Assembly (NCBI GenBank): GCA_963758945.1
Contig: CAVWXY010000023.1
Span: 1 to 64,000 of the forward strand
Source of the DNA: VAZQ01 sp963758945
Lineage (GTDB): Bacteria; Pseudomonadota; Alphaproteobacteria; Rhizobiales; Xanthobacteraceae
Direction of reading: 5' to 3'
Length of the DNA: 64,000 nucleotides
Both the position numbers and the translations under genes were made by a program. Positions within the stretch are counted from its first letter, which is position 1; every line of letters starts with the position of its first letter. Below, piece by piece: positions 8,229 to 16,637 of the stretch. The notes below the pieces were generated by a model. That model did no database searches, was not told the DNA's origin, and was given only the letters and a program-made list of their open reading frames with translations.

Positions 8229-9269
8229 TCACCGCATCTTTGTCAGCATGGTCTGGATGCGCTTCTTCTGCTCGGGCGTGATCTCGGTGACCACGGCGAG
8301 AGCATTCTTGCGGGTCGAGTCGACGTCGAGATAGTCGATGTAGCGCTGGCTGCGCTCGCCATCAGCGACGAGCTGCGGGTCGGTGAGCGTCTTTTTGGCC
8401 ACCTCCTGCAGAAAGGCGAGCCGGGCCGCAGCCATGTCGGGCGGCACCACCAGAATGCGCCCGAGGTTTTCGAGCGAGGCGCGGAAGTCGAACAGCCATT
8501 GCTGGTCCGCGTTCAACGTCAGCACGTCAAAGATCGCCCGCGTATCGGGGAAGAAGCGCGACTTCTGCCGCCCCATGGCGGCAACCGGCCGCAGATGCCC
8601 GCTCCGCACATAGTGGTTGGCGGAGGTGTCCGAGACGTAGATCGCATCCATCTCGCCGCGGGCGACCGCCAGCGCCGCCTGGCTGCTGCCGCCGTAGCCC
8701 AGCACCACGTGGCAATCGAGCTTGAGCGCTTCGCAGGTCATGGCGGCGCCGTCGGACAGGCCGTCGGCGGGTCCGCTCGCGGCCCAGTTGATCTTCTTGC
8801 CGAGCGCGAGCGCGTCCTGCGGCGTCTTGATCGTCGAGTTGGGCCCGACCAGCCACATCCAGGGCGAGGCGCTGACCGTGCCCAAGTAACCCACCTTGCC
8901 CAGGTCGTAGCGTGCGCCCGACTGCTCCGTGAGCTGCGAGAGCGCGGCACCGGTGCCGTTGACGATCATCATCGTCAGCCCGTCCGGCGGTGACGTGTAG
9001 AGGCGATTGAGCGCGACCAGCCCCCCGGCGCCAGGCTGATTCTCGACGACGACGGTGGCGTCGAGATTTTTCGCGAGCGACGGGGCGATCAGGCGGGCAT
9101 AAGCGTCATAGCCTCCGCCCGGGCCGTAACCCACGATCAGCCGCACGGTCTTGCCGTGGAAAAAGGCCGGCTCCGCATCCTCGGCGATCGCGGTCCCGGC
9201 GAGCGCCGCGAGGCACAGCGCGCCGGATGCCAGGATGCGGGTCGCGCGCTGGATCACTTCCAGAGCCAT
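8229..9269 (-). CDS. Bug/TctC-like periplasmic binding protein 2 (divergent)
   Basis: 346 aa with a signal peptide (about 1-28, ending TAIAEDAEP). Features of the family: GKTVRLIVGYGPGGGYDAYARLIA, VVENQPGAGGL, the DGLTMMIVN motif and a VVLGYGGSSQ segment where ordinary Bug proteins have VPYRGG. It is therefore a divergent member, of the type with a longer C-terminal half (DSTRKNALAV...TPEQKKRIQTML). Start ATG 9269 is 7 nt after GGGGAGGA; the longer frame upstream has no homology. It lies between Bug 1 and Bug 3 on one strand with about 100-130 nt gaps, so co-transcription is likely but each has its own ribosome site. Confidence 0.88.
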   Translation of the reverse strand: MALEVIQRATRILASGALCLAALAGTAIAEDAEPAFFHGKTVRLIVGYGPGGGYDAYARLIAPSLAKNLDATVVVENQPGAGGLVALNRLYTSPPDGLTMMIVNGTGAALSQLTEQSGARYDLGKVGYLGTVSASPWMWLVGPNSTIKTPQDALALGKKINWAASGPADGLSDGAAMTCEALKLDCHVVLGYGGSSQAALAVARGEMDAIYVSDTSANHYVRSGHLRPVAAMGRQKSRFFPDTRAIFDVLTLNADQQWLFDFRASLENLGRILVVPPDMAAARLAFLQEVAKKTLTDPQLVADGERSQRYIDYLDVDSTRKNALAVVTEITPEQKKRIQTMLTKMR

Positions 9270-9403
9270 TGCATGTCCTCCCCGCGAACGCGGCTTGCTT
9301 TGGCGGAACCATAGTTCGACCGCCCCAGTGAGGCCAGCCGAAGAGACCTTTCGACGCACGAGATGCGCGCGAAGCAAAGCGGCACGGCCGCGTCCCCGCC
9401 GGA

Positions 9404-10369
9404 TCAATGCACCTGCACGCCCGCGGCCTTGACGATCCGGCCATAGCGTTCGAAATCGCGATGGATGCGGGCTTTGAATTCATCGAGCGTCGTGATGTAG
9501 GGCTCGCCCGAGCCGGTCTTGGCCAGCTTGTCGGCGAAATCCTTGGTCTCGAGGATCGCTCCTACCTCCTTGCGCAGCCGGTCGATAATGTCCTGCGGCG
9601 TGCCGGCGGGAGCGAACAGTCCCTGCCAGATGGTGGCTTCGTAGCCCGGATAGAATTCCGAGATGCTGGGCAGGTCGGGCAGCTGCGCCGACCGCTTGCG
9701 GCCCGATACCGCGAGACCGCGCAATTGGCCCGAGCTGACCATCGGGAACACCGATCCGCCGCCGAACATTCCCGCCACGTCGCCTGCCAGTACCGCGATG
9801 CCGGCCGGTCCGCCGCCGCGATACGGCACATGCGTGAGCTTGATGCCCGCCTCCTGCTTGAGCATCTCCATGGCGATATGATGCAGGCTGCCGTTGCCGA
9901 TCGAGGCGTAGAACAGCGGCGGATCGGTGCGCTTGGCGAGCGCGATGAACTCCTCGAAGTTCTTCGCGGGCACCTTCGGATTGATCGCCAGCACAAGCTC
10001 GTTCGACTGGACGGTGGCGACGGGGACGATGTCCTTGAGCGGGTCGAACGACATCTTGCTGAACAGATGCGGATTGATGGTGAACAGGTTGTCGGGCCCG
10101 ATCAGGAGGCTGTAGCCGTCGGGCGGCGCATGCGCGATCAGCTCGCCGACGATATTGCCGCCGGAGCCGGGCTTGTTCTCGACCACGACCGGCTGGCCGA
10201 GCCGCTCCGACAGCGGCTGCGCCACGAGACGCGCGACGATGTCGGCGGCGCCGCCGGGCGGGAATGCCAGGTAAAGCCGGATCGGCCGCGTGGGATAGTC
10301 CTCGGCGGCCGCCGGCAGCGCGAGCAGCCCGGCCGCGGCGACGACGAACAACCGCGCGAGACGACGCAT
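9404..10369 (-). CDS. Bug/TctC-family periplasmic binding protein 3
   Basis: 321 aa. Signal peptide residues 1-22 (LLALPAAAED), then YPTRPIRLYLAFPPGGAAD, VVENKPGSGGNI, DGYSLLIG, THVPYRGGGPAG and LPDLPSISEFYPGYEATIWQG, all standard Bug-family motifs. The ATG follows GGGAGGAG. It is the first of three consecutive Bug genes followed by a deacetylase on the minus strand. As with the others no TctAB permease is close. Ligand unknown; likely a carboxylic acid. Confidence 0.93.
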   Translation of the reverse strand: MRRLARLFVVAAAGLLALPAAAEDYPTRPIRLYLAFPPGGAADIVARLVAQPLSERLGQPVVVENKPGSGGNIVGELIAHAPPDGYSLLIGPDNLFTINPHLFSKMSFDPLKDIVPVATVQSNELVLAINPKVPAKNFEEFIALAKRTDPPLFYASIGNGSLHHIAMEMLKQEAGIKLTHVPYRGGGPAGIAVLAGDVAGMFGGGSVFPMVSSGQLRGLAVSGRKRSAQLPDLPSISEFYPGYEATIWQGLFAPAGTPQDIIDRLRKEVGAILETKDFADKLAKTGSGEPYITTLDEFKARIHRDFERYGRIVKAAGVQVH

Positions 10370-11033
10370 TCGAGACTCCTCCCTGCTGGCCGGCGGCGCT
10401 TTGGCGCCGCTTCGACGCGACCATTATTTCCGATCCCGGCCGCTGATACCACGATCGTCCGCGACATCTAACCCTTCGGACCAGGCGCGCCGTCGCGCCC
10501 CGCCGGGCAGCGGCTCGAGCCCCCTTGGGCGGCTGTTGCCGGCGAAGCGGCGCCCGCCCAGTTTGCCGCGGGCCAGTGGGGGCGCCGGGAGGCTTGGGGG
10601 GCAAAATCGCTTGCCGATGGGGACGATTCCGCCGGTTGCCGTGCGCGGCCCTGCCCACGGGGGACGGGCGCGCGGGCGCGGCGTGGCGCAAGGGCTGCGG
10701 AGCGCTCAACCGAGGACGCCTAATGCCTACCCCGGCGTATCGACGACCGGGGCCGCTCTAGGCCAATGGAATCAGTTGGTTAGCCTCATTCCCTCACACC
10801 CCGCAACGGCGGTGCCGGCAAGGCGGGACGCGTAGCCGCCCATGCATTTTTTCACATCGCTCGATCGTTCCGATATGAGATGGTTTTGGTCGAGCATCGA
10901 ATTGTAACGGCGCGGGTCGAGCCTTATCGGGCGCGTGGGGTGCAGGCCGGTCGATTGTGGAATCTCCCGGATCCTCCCCCAGTTTTGTCCTAATTGCTCA
11001 AGATAAAGGGTGGGCCGGATCTCGGGGTTGGAC
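10370..11033. other. Long intergenic region without a recognised gene
   Basis: About 660 bases between divergent genes. The left half (10480-10750) is extremely G/C-rich with no protein-like frame. The right half (10840-11030) is less GC-rich and should hold the promoter of the gene at 11034; I see no clear consensus element. Short frames here do not resemble known proteins. Confidence 0.45.
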
Positions 11034-11723
11034 ATGCCGAGTTTTTTCAGAAGCGTGGCGGCGCTGTGCGCCGTATCCCTCATGAGCCTGGCTCACCCGT
11101 CCCCTGGCGCCGCTCAAGCACCGGACCAGGAAGCCACGGGGAGCGCCAGCATCTACAACCTGGACCGGCAAGCAGGCACCGGCTCCGTGGCAATCGACGG
11201 CCCGATCGACAAGGCCGTGGCGAGCCACGCCATCGAGCTGATCAAATCGCTCCGCCCGGACGTCAACGACCTGACGGTCGTCCTCGACTCTTCGGGCGGA
11301 GACGTGGCTGCGGCGATGGAGATCGGCGAGGTGCTCAGGGGCCAATGGGCCTTGACGGCGGTGGACGATGACGGGGAGTGCGTGGGGGCGTGCGTGTTCG
11401 TCCTGGCAGCCGGCGTGCGGCGAGCTCCGGCGTCGGACAAGGTCGGTATCCAGCGCCCGCATTTCGACCCGAAAGAATTCGCAGGCATGTCCTCCGACCG
11501 CGCCAAGCAAAAATACGCTGCGCTGACGAAGAAGGCTCAGACCTACCTGTCCCGCATGGGAATGTCGAAAAAACTTTTCCAGGACATGATGCAGCAGCCG
11601 TCCAACAAGGTGCTCGTCCTCAATGCCGCACAGCTCAAGGCGCTCGGCCTGGAGGGCAGCTACGCCGCCTACGAGCAGTGGCTGCGCGCCAACCACGTTG
11701 AGCAGCCGCCGCAATCGAATTGA
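11034..11723 (+). CDS. Secreted ClpP/crotonase-fold protein, catalytic Ser missing
   Basis: 229 aa with an N-terminal signal peptide (about 1-28, ending GAAQAPD). The middle has the ClpP/SDH-like pattern LTVVLDSSGGDVAAAMEIGE, then GECVGACVFVLAAGVRR and VGIQRPHF. In related periplasmic proteins the motif is CxSACxxxxxAG with the serine as nucleophile; here it reads CVGAC, so the serine is replaced by glycine and the protein is probably not a protease. Two cysteines flank the site and may form a disulfide. Start ATG 11034 is chosen because it begins the signal peptide; 11010 is an alternative. Role unknown, possibly a scaffold in the envelope. Confidence 0.75.
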   Translation: MPSFFRSVAALCAVSLMSLAHPSPGAAQAPDQEATGSASIYNLDRQAGTGSVAIDGPIDKAVASHAIELIKSLRPDVNDLTVVLDSSGGDVAAAMEIGEVLRGQWALTAVDDDGECVGACVFVLAAGVRRAPASDKVGIQRPHFDPKEFAGMSSDRAKQKYAALTKKAQTYLSRMGMSKKLFQDMMQQPSNKVLVLNAAQLKALGLEGSYAAYEQWLRANHVEQPPQSN

Positions 11724-11844
11724 AGCGCCTCTCCCCGAGACGCGCCGCGGCTGCGGCGATCGGGACGACGCAACGGACCCGCGCCCCAGAGCGCAATCGC
11801 TTCACTTGCCTCCGGTTTCGCTCCGAGCATTTGTCCGGTCGTGA

Positions 11845-11918
11845 CGTCCCGATTCCGAAGTCGGCATTGTGCGGCGCCCTCGTTTGCAAACTTCGGAATC
11901 GAGGGACACTGGCAACTT
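11845..11918. repeat. Intergenic palindrome, copy D
   Basis: Inverted repeat GATTCCGAAGT (11851-11861) and ACTTCGGAATC (11890-11900), with flanks GACGTCCC and GAGGGACACTGGCAACTT that match the outer arms of the palindrome family (best copy at 15955-16030). Confidence 0.7.
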
Positions 11919-12055
11919 ATTGATCTACTGTGGCTCTGGTTCGGAAGTCCGCCTGTCGGATGCGCCGCAAGAATGATGGACTTCTGAACCGCCGCATTTG
12001 GGATCCTATCCGAGACGTCCGCAACTTTTCAGGCTCATGCTCGCGGGAGGTCATC

Positions 12056-12271
12056 ATGGCTGCCTCACCGGACGGCGCGATCACCGACGAGGCGCTGGAC
12101 AGAGCGATCGAGCGCAAGCGCGACCAGCTCATCGGCGAGATCGGTTCCCGCATCAGCCAGCTCATCAAGACATACTTGCCGCCGACGAGCGAGACGCACT
12201 GGCTCAACGATCCCCGACGCATCCCGCAGAGCGAGCGCGCCGCCTTCCTGAAGGACCTCGACGCGCTTTGA
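12056..12271 (+). CDS. Small conserved-looking protein, 71 aa
   Basis: 71 aa, ATG 5 nt after a GGGAGG site. It is highly charged and helical (DEALDRAIERKRDQLIGEIGSRISQLIKTYLPP), then a short Trp-containing end (ETHWLNDPRRIPQSERAAFL). No domain recognised, no signal peptide. It is convergent with the merR gene (26 nt apart). A longer upstream start at 11930 would run out of the intergenic palindrome and is unlikely. Confidence 0.6.
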   Translation: MAASPDGAITDEALDRAIERKRDQLIGEIGSRISQLIKTYLPPTSETHWLNDPRRIPQSERAAFLKDLDAL

Positions 12272-12296
12272 TCGCGATGCGCTGGAAACCGGCCGG

Positions 12297-12848
12297 TCAG
12301 GCCGTATCCGCCAGCGCCGCCTCCAGCAGCCGACGGCACTCGGTCAGATCGCGCAGCGCGGCCTGCAGTTTCTGCACGTCCTCGCGCGCGAGGCCCGCGG
12401 ATGGCGGCGCCACCGCGCGCGCCGCAACCGGCACCGCATGCTCGACGCTCTCCGACCGTCCGCCCTCGTCGGGGCCGGCAAGCGGCGGCGCGCGCAACTT
12501 GTCGGCGCCGTCCGCGGCCTCGGGCCGCTCGATCTCCCCCTCCTCTTCCGCCGGCCGGTGCGCGGGCTGCGGCGCGCCCTCCTGCCAGACATTCTGCACG
12601 AAGCGCAGGCCCTGCTCGCGCAACAGGCGTTGGACCCCGCGGATGGTGTAGCCCTCGCTGTAGAGCAGATGGCGAATGCCGCGCAGGAGATCGAGGTCGT
12701 TCGGGCGATAATAGCGGCGACCGCCGCCGCGCTTCATCGGCTTTATCTCGCGGAAGCGGCTCTCCCAGAACCGCAGCACGTGCTGCGGGACGTCGAGCTC
12801 CTGCGCGACCTCGCTGATGGTCCGGAATGCGTCCGGTGCCTTGTCCAC
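12297..12848 (-). CDS. MerR-family transcriptional regulator
   Basis: 183 aa. The N-terminal winged-helix MerR domain is clear (residues 8-75: FRTISEVAQELDVPQHVLRFWESRF, then GGGRRYYRPNDLDLLRGIRHLLY, GYTIRGVQRLL). The remainder is acidic/Pro-Ala rich with a C-terminal helix (LQAALRDLTECRRLLEAAL). In Rhizobiales and relatives this gene follows ihfA and plsX-fabH, as here; the spacing from the ihfA stop is 33 nt. No cysteine-rich metal site is present, so metal sensing is unlikely. The regulated genes are not known to me. Confidence 0.88.
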   Translation of the reverse strand: MDKAPDAFRTISEVAQELDVPQHVLRFWESRFREIKPMKRGGGRRYYRPNDLDLLRGIRHLLYSEGYTIRGVQRLLREQGLRFVQNVWQEGAPQPAHRPAEEEGEIERPEAADGADKLRAPPLAGPDEGGRSESVEHAVPVAARAVAPPSAGLAREDVQKLQAALRDLTECRRLLEAALADTA

Positions 12849-12881
12849 CGCCGCGCTGCTCCGTTCAGCCCTTGGCTTGGG

Positions 12882-13190
12882 TCACTTCTTGGCGCCGGGA
12901 TCGGTGTTGATACGCTGCTTGAGGATGGCGGACGGCTTGAACACCATCACCCGGCGGGGCGAAATCGGCACTTCCTTGCCGGTCTTGGGATTGCGCCCGA
13001 TCCGCTGGCCCTTCTTGCGCACCACGAACGAGCCGAAGGACGACAGCTTGACCGTCTCGCCGCGCTCGAGGCAGTCGGTGATCTCCTTCAGCACCAGTTC
13101 CACCAGTGTCGCCGATTCGGTGCGGGACAACCCTACCTTTTGGTAGACCGCCTCACATAAGTCCGCGCGTGTGACCGTCTTTCCCGCCAT
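12882..13190 (-). CDS. ihfA: Integration host factor subunit alpha
   Basis: 102 aa HU/IHF-family DNA-bending protein; usual family length. It shows TRADLCEAVYQKVGLSRTES, the beta-arm region FGSFVVRKKGQRIGRNPKTGKEVPI with the intercalating Pro after GKEV, and VMVFKPS. IhfA pairs with IhfB to bend DNA at promoters, origins and recombination sites. Position after fabH and before merR is the standard alphaproteobacterial order. Confidence 0.96.
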   Translation of the reverse strand: MAGKTVTRADLCEAVYQKVGLSRTESATLVELVLKEITDCLERGETVKLSSFGSFVVRKKGQRIGRNPKTGKEVPISPRRVMVFKPSAILKQRINTDPGAKK

Positions 13191-13292
13191 CGTCGCCAGC
13201 CCCGCGTTCGGCGATCAAGATATCTCTCTGAATTATCAGACGATATTCACTTGGACCGGGGCGGTCAACGGGAACATTGACGCGGCGGCGGT

Positions 13293-14264
13293 TCACCACC
13301 GCAACAGCACCGACCCCCAGGTGAAGCCCCCGCCCATGGCTTCCAGCATGACCAGATCGCCGCGCTTGATCCGGCCGTCCGCCACCGCCACCGTGAGGGC
13401 CAGCGGGATCGACGCCGCCGACGTGTTGCCGTGCCGGTCCACGGTGGTGACGACTTTCTCCGGCGCGATGCCCAGCTTCCTGGCGGTGTCGTCGATGATG
13501 CGCTTGTTGGCCTGGTGCGGCACGAACCAGTCGACATCCGCGGCGGTATAGCCGGTGGCCTTGAAGGCATCCTCGATCACGTCGGTGATCATTGCCACCG
13601 CGTGCTTGAAGACCGCGCGTCCTTCCATGCGCAGATGCCCGACGGTTTGAGTCGAGGACGGGCCGCCGTCGACATAGAGCTTCGACTTGTAGCGCCCGTC
13701 CGAGCGCAGATGCGTGGTGAGGATGCCGCGATCCTCGCGCGTGCCGGCCCCCCGTTGCGCCTCGATCACGACCGCGCCGGCGCCGTCGCCGAACAGCACG
13801 CAGGTGGTGCGGTCCTTCCAATCGAGGATGCGCGAGAAGGTCTCCGACCCGATCACCAGCGCACGCTTGAAAGCGCCCGTCCTGAGCAGCCCGTCGACGG
13901 TCGCCAGCCCGAAGACGAAACCCGAGCACACGGCCTGCAGGTCGAACGCGGCGCCCCGGGTGATGCCGAGACCGGCCTGGACCGAAACCGCGGCCGCGGG
14001 AAAGGTGTTGTCGGGCGTGGAGGTGGCGAGGACGATCAGATCGATCGACTGCGCCGGCACGCCGGCGGCGGCAAGCGCCGCGCGCGCGGCGGCGAGCGCC
14101 ATGTCGGAGGTGGCCTCCCCGTCCGCCGCGATGCGGCGCTCGCGAATGCCGGTGCGCTGCGTGATCCATTCGTCGGAGGTGTCCACCATCCGCGACAGCT
14201 CGGCATTGGCGAGGACCCGGCTCGGCAGATAGCTTCCGCAGCCGAGCACCACCGACCGCAGCAT
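13293..14264 (-). CDS. fabH: 3-oxoacyl-ACP synthase III (FabH)
   Basis: 323 aa condensing enzyme that starts fatty acid synthesis from acetyl-CoA and malonyl-ACP. The catalytic triad is visible: Cys113 (AVCSGF), His250 (VPHQANKR) and Asn280 (GNTSAAS). The start ATG 14264 lies 2 nt after the plsX stop, so the two are co-translated. The frame continues far upstream through plsX in another register, but that is a shadow. The family length is about 325 aa. Confidence 0.96.
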   Translation of the reverse strand: MLRSVVLGCGSYLPSRVLANAELSRMVDTSDEWITQRTGIRERRIAADGEATSDMALAAARAALAAAGVPAQSIDLIVLATSTPDNTFPAAAVSVQAGLGITRGAAFDLQAVCSGFVFGLATVDGLLRTGAFKRALVIGSETFSRILDWKDRTTCVLFGDGAGAVVIEAQRGAGTREDRGILTTHLRSDGRYKSKLYVDGGPSSTQTVGHLRMEGRAVFKHAVAMITDVIEDAFKATGYTAADVDWFVPHQANKRIIDDTARKLGIAPEKVVTTVDRHGNTSAASIPLALTVAVADGRIKRGDLVMLEAMGGGFTWGSVLLRW

Positions 14265-14266
14265 GG

Positions 14267-15328
14267 TCACGAGGCCGCTCCCCCGATCGCGCGCGGCGCC
14301 GCCGCCGTGCGCTGGTGACGCGTGAGGCTGTGTCCGATCTTGGCGAGCAATTCGTGGCGCACCATCTCGTAGCCGAGGTCGACCGCGCAGGCGAAGCCCT
14401 CGGCATCGGTGGCGCCGTGGCTCTTGATGACAATGCCGTTGAGCCCGAGGAAAACCCCGCCGTTCGATTTGCGCGGATCCATCTTCTCGCTGAGCGCGCG
14501 GAATGCACCGCGTGCCAGGAGGTAACCGAGCCGCCGCACCAGGCTGCGGTTCAGCTCGTGCCTGAGATGCTGGCCGAGCTGGCGCGCGGTGCCCTCGGCG
14601 GCCTTGAGCGCGATATTGCCGGAAAAACCTTCGGTCACCACCACGTCCACCGTCCCCTTGCCGATGTCGTCGCCCTCGACGAAGCCGAGGTACTCGAATT
14701 GCGGGAATTGTCCCGCGCGCAGCATTTGGCCGGCCTTGCGCACCTCCTCGAGCCCCTTGACCTCCTCCACCCCGATATTGAGCAGGCCGACGGTCGGCCG
14801 CTCCAGCCCGAACACCACTCCGGCCATGGCGCTGCCCATGGCGGCGAGGTCGATGAGATGCTCGGCATCGGCACCGATCGAGGCGCCGAGATCGAGCACG
14901 ATGGACCGCCCCCTCAGAGTTGGCCAGATGGCGGCAATCGCCGGACGGTCGATGCCCGCCATGGTCCGCAGGTCGATCTTGGCCGTCGCCATCAACGCGC
15001 CGGTATTGCCGGCGGAGACCGCGACGTCCGCCTCGCCCCGCTTCACCGCGTCGACCGCCATCCACATCGAGGACTTGCGGCGCCCCCTGCGCAGCGCCTG
15101 GCTAGGCTTGTCGTGCATCTGCACCACCACGTCGGTATGCACGAGCCGCGAGACGGCCTCGAGTTGAGGGCGTGCGGCGAGCAGCGGCTCGACGGCGGCG
15201 CGGTCGCCGAACAGCAGGAACTCGGTGTCGGGATGGCGGCTGAGCGACAGCTGCGCGCCGGCAACGACCACCGCTGCCCCATGGTCACCCCCCATGGCGT
15301 CGAGCGCAATGCGGACTTTGTGGGGCAT
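14267..15328 (-). CDS. plsX: Phosphate acyltransferase PlsX
   Basis: 353 aa. PlsX makes acyl-phosphate from acyl-ACP for phospholipid synthesis. Seen: the N-terminal VRIALDAMGGDHG, then VSAGNTGALMA (about 105) and the C-terminal half GFSGNIALKAAEGTA. The length matches the family. It sits between DUF177 (yceD) upstream and fabH downstream. Between yceD and plsX many bacteria carry rpmF; here only about 40 nt separate them, as in other Rhizobiales where rpmF lies elsewhere. Confidence 0.96.
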   Translation of the reverse strand: MPHKVRIALDAMGGDHGAAVVVAGAQLSLSRHPDTEFLLFGDRAAVEPLLAARPQLEAVSRLVHTDVVVQMHDKPSQALRRGRRKSSMWMAVDAVKRGEADVAVSAGNTGALMATAKIDLRTMAGIDRPAIAAIWPTLRGRSIVLDLGASIGADAEHLIDLAAMGSAMAGVVFGLERPTVGLLNIGVEEVKGLEEVRKAGQMLRAGQFPQFEYLGFVEGDDIGKGTVDVVVTEGFSGNIALKAAEGTARQLGQHLRHELNRSLVRRLGYLLARGAFRALSEKMDPRKSNGGVFLGLNGIVIKSHGATDAEGFACAVDLGYEMVRHELLAKIGHSLTRHQRTAAAPRAIGGAAS

Positions 15329-15369
15329 GGCGCAAGACTACCGCGTCGGCGAAGGACACAACAGGGGGA

Positions 15370-15918
15370 TCAGGTTCGCTTGTCACGCGCTCTTGCCTTC
15401 AACGCGGCGAGCGACGCAAACGGATGCGCCGAATCGCCGTCGGCGGTCGGAGAGCGGAACACAGCGTCGGGCTTGCGCGGATAGGGATCGATGCCGAGAA
15501 TCAAAAATTCCGTTGCGATCGCGCCGAGGTCGATGCGGCCGCCGACCAGCGGCTCCGGCGCATCTTCGGCCGGCACCTCGACCTCGCCGCCCTCCCCCTC
15601 CGGCGTCGGCAGCGCGCCGGCCGGGGCAAAGGCGACATCGATCGATTCGTCGATTTCGTTTTCGACCGGCTCGAGCGTCACCACGCAGGTCTGGCCGACG
15701 GTGGCGGACACCCGGCCGACCACCCGCAAGCCACCGCGACCCTGCGGGGTCACGTCGAAGCTGGCCTCGAGGCGCGGCAACTCCCTGAGCCGGGCAAGCT
15801 TGGCGACCGCGGCGCGCACCTCGCGGCTGGCGGTCAACTCGATGTGGCGACCGGTCTCGGGCACCTCGCTGACCGCGAGCGGCGCGCTCCAGGGACGTTC
15901 GGCTGTGGCCCGTATCAT
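15370..15918 (-). CDS. DUF177 (YceD-like) protein
   Basis: 182 aa. The family core is visible: LRVVGRVSATVGQTCVVTLEPVENEIDESIDVAF in the middle, then GGRIDLGAIATEFLILGIDPYPRKPDAVF near the C-terminus. YceD homologues are linked to 23S rRNA/large-subunit ribosome assembly in plants and bacteria. It leads the plsX-fabH-ihfA-merR run. The ATG is followed by the usual short variable N-terminus. Confidence 0.92.
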   Translation of the reverse strand: MIRATAERPWSAPLAVSEVPETGRHIELTASREVRAAVAKLARLRELPRLEASFDVTPQGRGGLRVVGRVSATVGQTCVVTLEPVENEIDESIDVAFAPAGALPTPEGEGGEVEVPAEDAPEPLVGGRIDLGAIATEFLILGIDPYPRKPDAVFRSPTADGDSAHPFASLAALKARARDKRT

Positions 15919-15954
15919 CGCTCCATTCCTCGTCGGTCACGCCCGCAGCAGCAC

Positions 15955-16030
15955 CTAGTGGTCCGATTCCGAAGTTCGTCAGCACTCGCGGCACGTTCAG
16001 ATACGAACTTCGGAATCCAAGGACCACTAG
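15955..16030. repeat. Intergenic palindrome, copy A (most complete)
   Basis: Near-perfect 76-nt hairpin. The outer arms CTAGTGGTCC (15955-15964) and GGACCACTAG (16021-16030) are exact complements; the inner arms GATTCCGAAGTTCG (15965-15978) and CGAACTTCGGAATC (16004-16017) are exact too, with three unpaired bases (CAA) on the right and a 25-nt loop. Other copies are at 44909-44985 (same loop sequence), 18429-18511, 24114-24190, 11845-11918 and partly 5049-5075. Confidence 0.85.
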
Positions 16031-16041
16031 CAACTCTATGA

Positions 16042-16115
16042 TGCCCCCTTTTGAACCCGAAGTTCGCGGTCGCATTTGCCGCACGATGTGCGCGAACTTC
16101 GGGTTCGGGGCACTA
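16042..16115. repeat. Intergenic palindrome, copy B (variant)
   Basis: Second palindrome 12 nt after copy A with exact 16-bp arms GAACCCGAAGTTCGCG (16053-16068) and CGCGAACTTCGGGTTC (16091-16106), flanked by TGCCCC and GGGGCACTAG. The same CGAAGTTCG core places it in the family, as a GAACCC variant. Its right end contains the stop codon (CTA, minus strand TAG) of the chaperone gene at 16113. Confidence 0.8.
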
Positions 16116-16637
16116 GTCGGGATCGGGAAAGGCGAGCCGCATGCGCTCGAATCCATCCTGCGCGGCCAGCCGGCGGGCGGCCTCGCGCACATAAGCCGCA
16201 AGCCGCGGCGCCGCTCCCGGACCCGCCGCGCCGGCAAATACATTGCGTTCCAGGGTCACGGCAAGCGCCTCATCGTCGGCCGCCTCCAGCGCAGCGTGAT
16301 AGGCCGCCTGGCGGCTGTAAAAAGCCGCCCCGATCCGGCGCATCTTACGTGGCACCGCGAGATCGCCCACGCCCATTTCCCGCATGCTGTCGTCCACGTC
16401 GCGGCAGAACCGATCGAAAAGGGCCTGGCCAACGGCGCGCAGCGGCGCCGGCTCGCCTTCCAGGCGCCGCAGCAGTAGCACGGCGTGGAGCATGACCATT
16501 TCCAACCGGCCGTTAACCGTATCCGGCACCCCATAGACTTGGTAAAAGGCGGGCGCGCGCGCCTGTGCCACGATCGTGCCATAGAGAGCGGCGATGGTAT
16601 CGTCCCGCGGAGTGCGGCGAAACAGGCGCAATATCAT
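16113..16637 (-). CDS. Ubiquinol-cytochrome c chaperone (CBP3/UQCC1 family)
   Basis: 174 aa, assembly factor for the cytochrome bc1 complex. Typical stretches: an N-terminal IAALYGTIVAQARAPAFYQVYGVPDTVNGRLEMV, VLLLRRL, LFDRFCRDVDDSMREMGVGDLAVPRKMRRI and FYSRQAAYHAAL. The gene is divergent from omlA and lies beside DUF177-plsX, its common place in Bradyrhizobiaceae-like genomes. ATG 16637 is the family start; the longer frame upstream overlaps the omlA promoter. The stop codon is embedded in an intergenic palindrome. Confidence 0.93.
   Translation of the reverse strand: MILRLFRRTPRDDTIAALYGTIVAQARAPAFYQVYGVPDTVNGRLEMVMLHAVLLLRRLEGEPAPLRAVGQALFDRFCRDVDDSMREMGVGDLAVPRKMRRIGAAFYSRQAAYHAALEAADDEALAVTLERNVFAGAAGPGAAPRLAAYVREAARRLAAQDGFERMRLAFPDPD

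Noticed and set aside
6217..8334. 705-aa plus-strand frame
   Set aside because: Shadow of the deacetylase and Bug genes on the other strand; sequence is low-complexity with repeated Arg/His, no homology.
10401..10835. Small gene in the G/C-rich spacer
   Set aside because: The frame is Pro/Arg/Gly low-complexity in all registers, with no ribosome site or homology.
13293..15065. 590-aa fused protein over fabH and the plsX region
   Set aside because: The upstream 267 codons are a shadow of plsX in another frame; FabH starts normally at 14264, 2 nt after the plsX stop.
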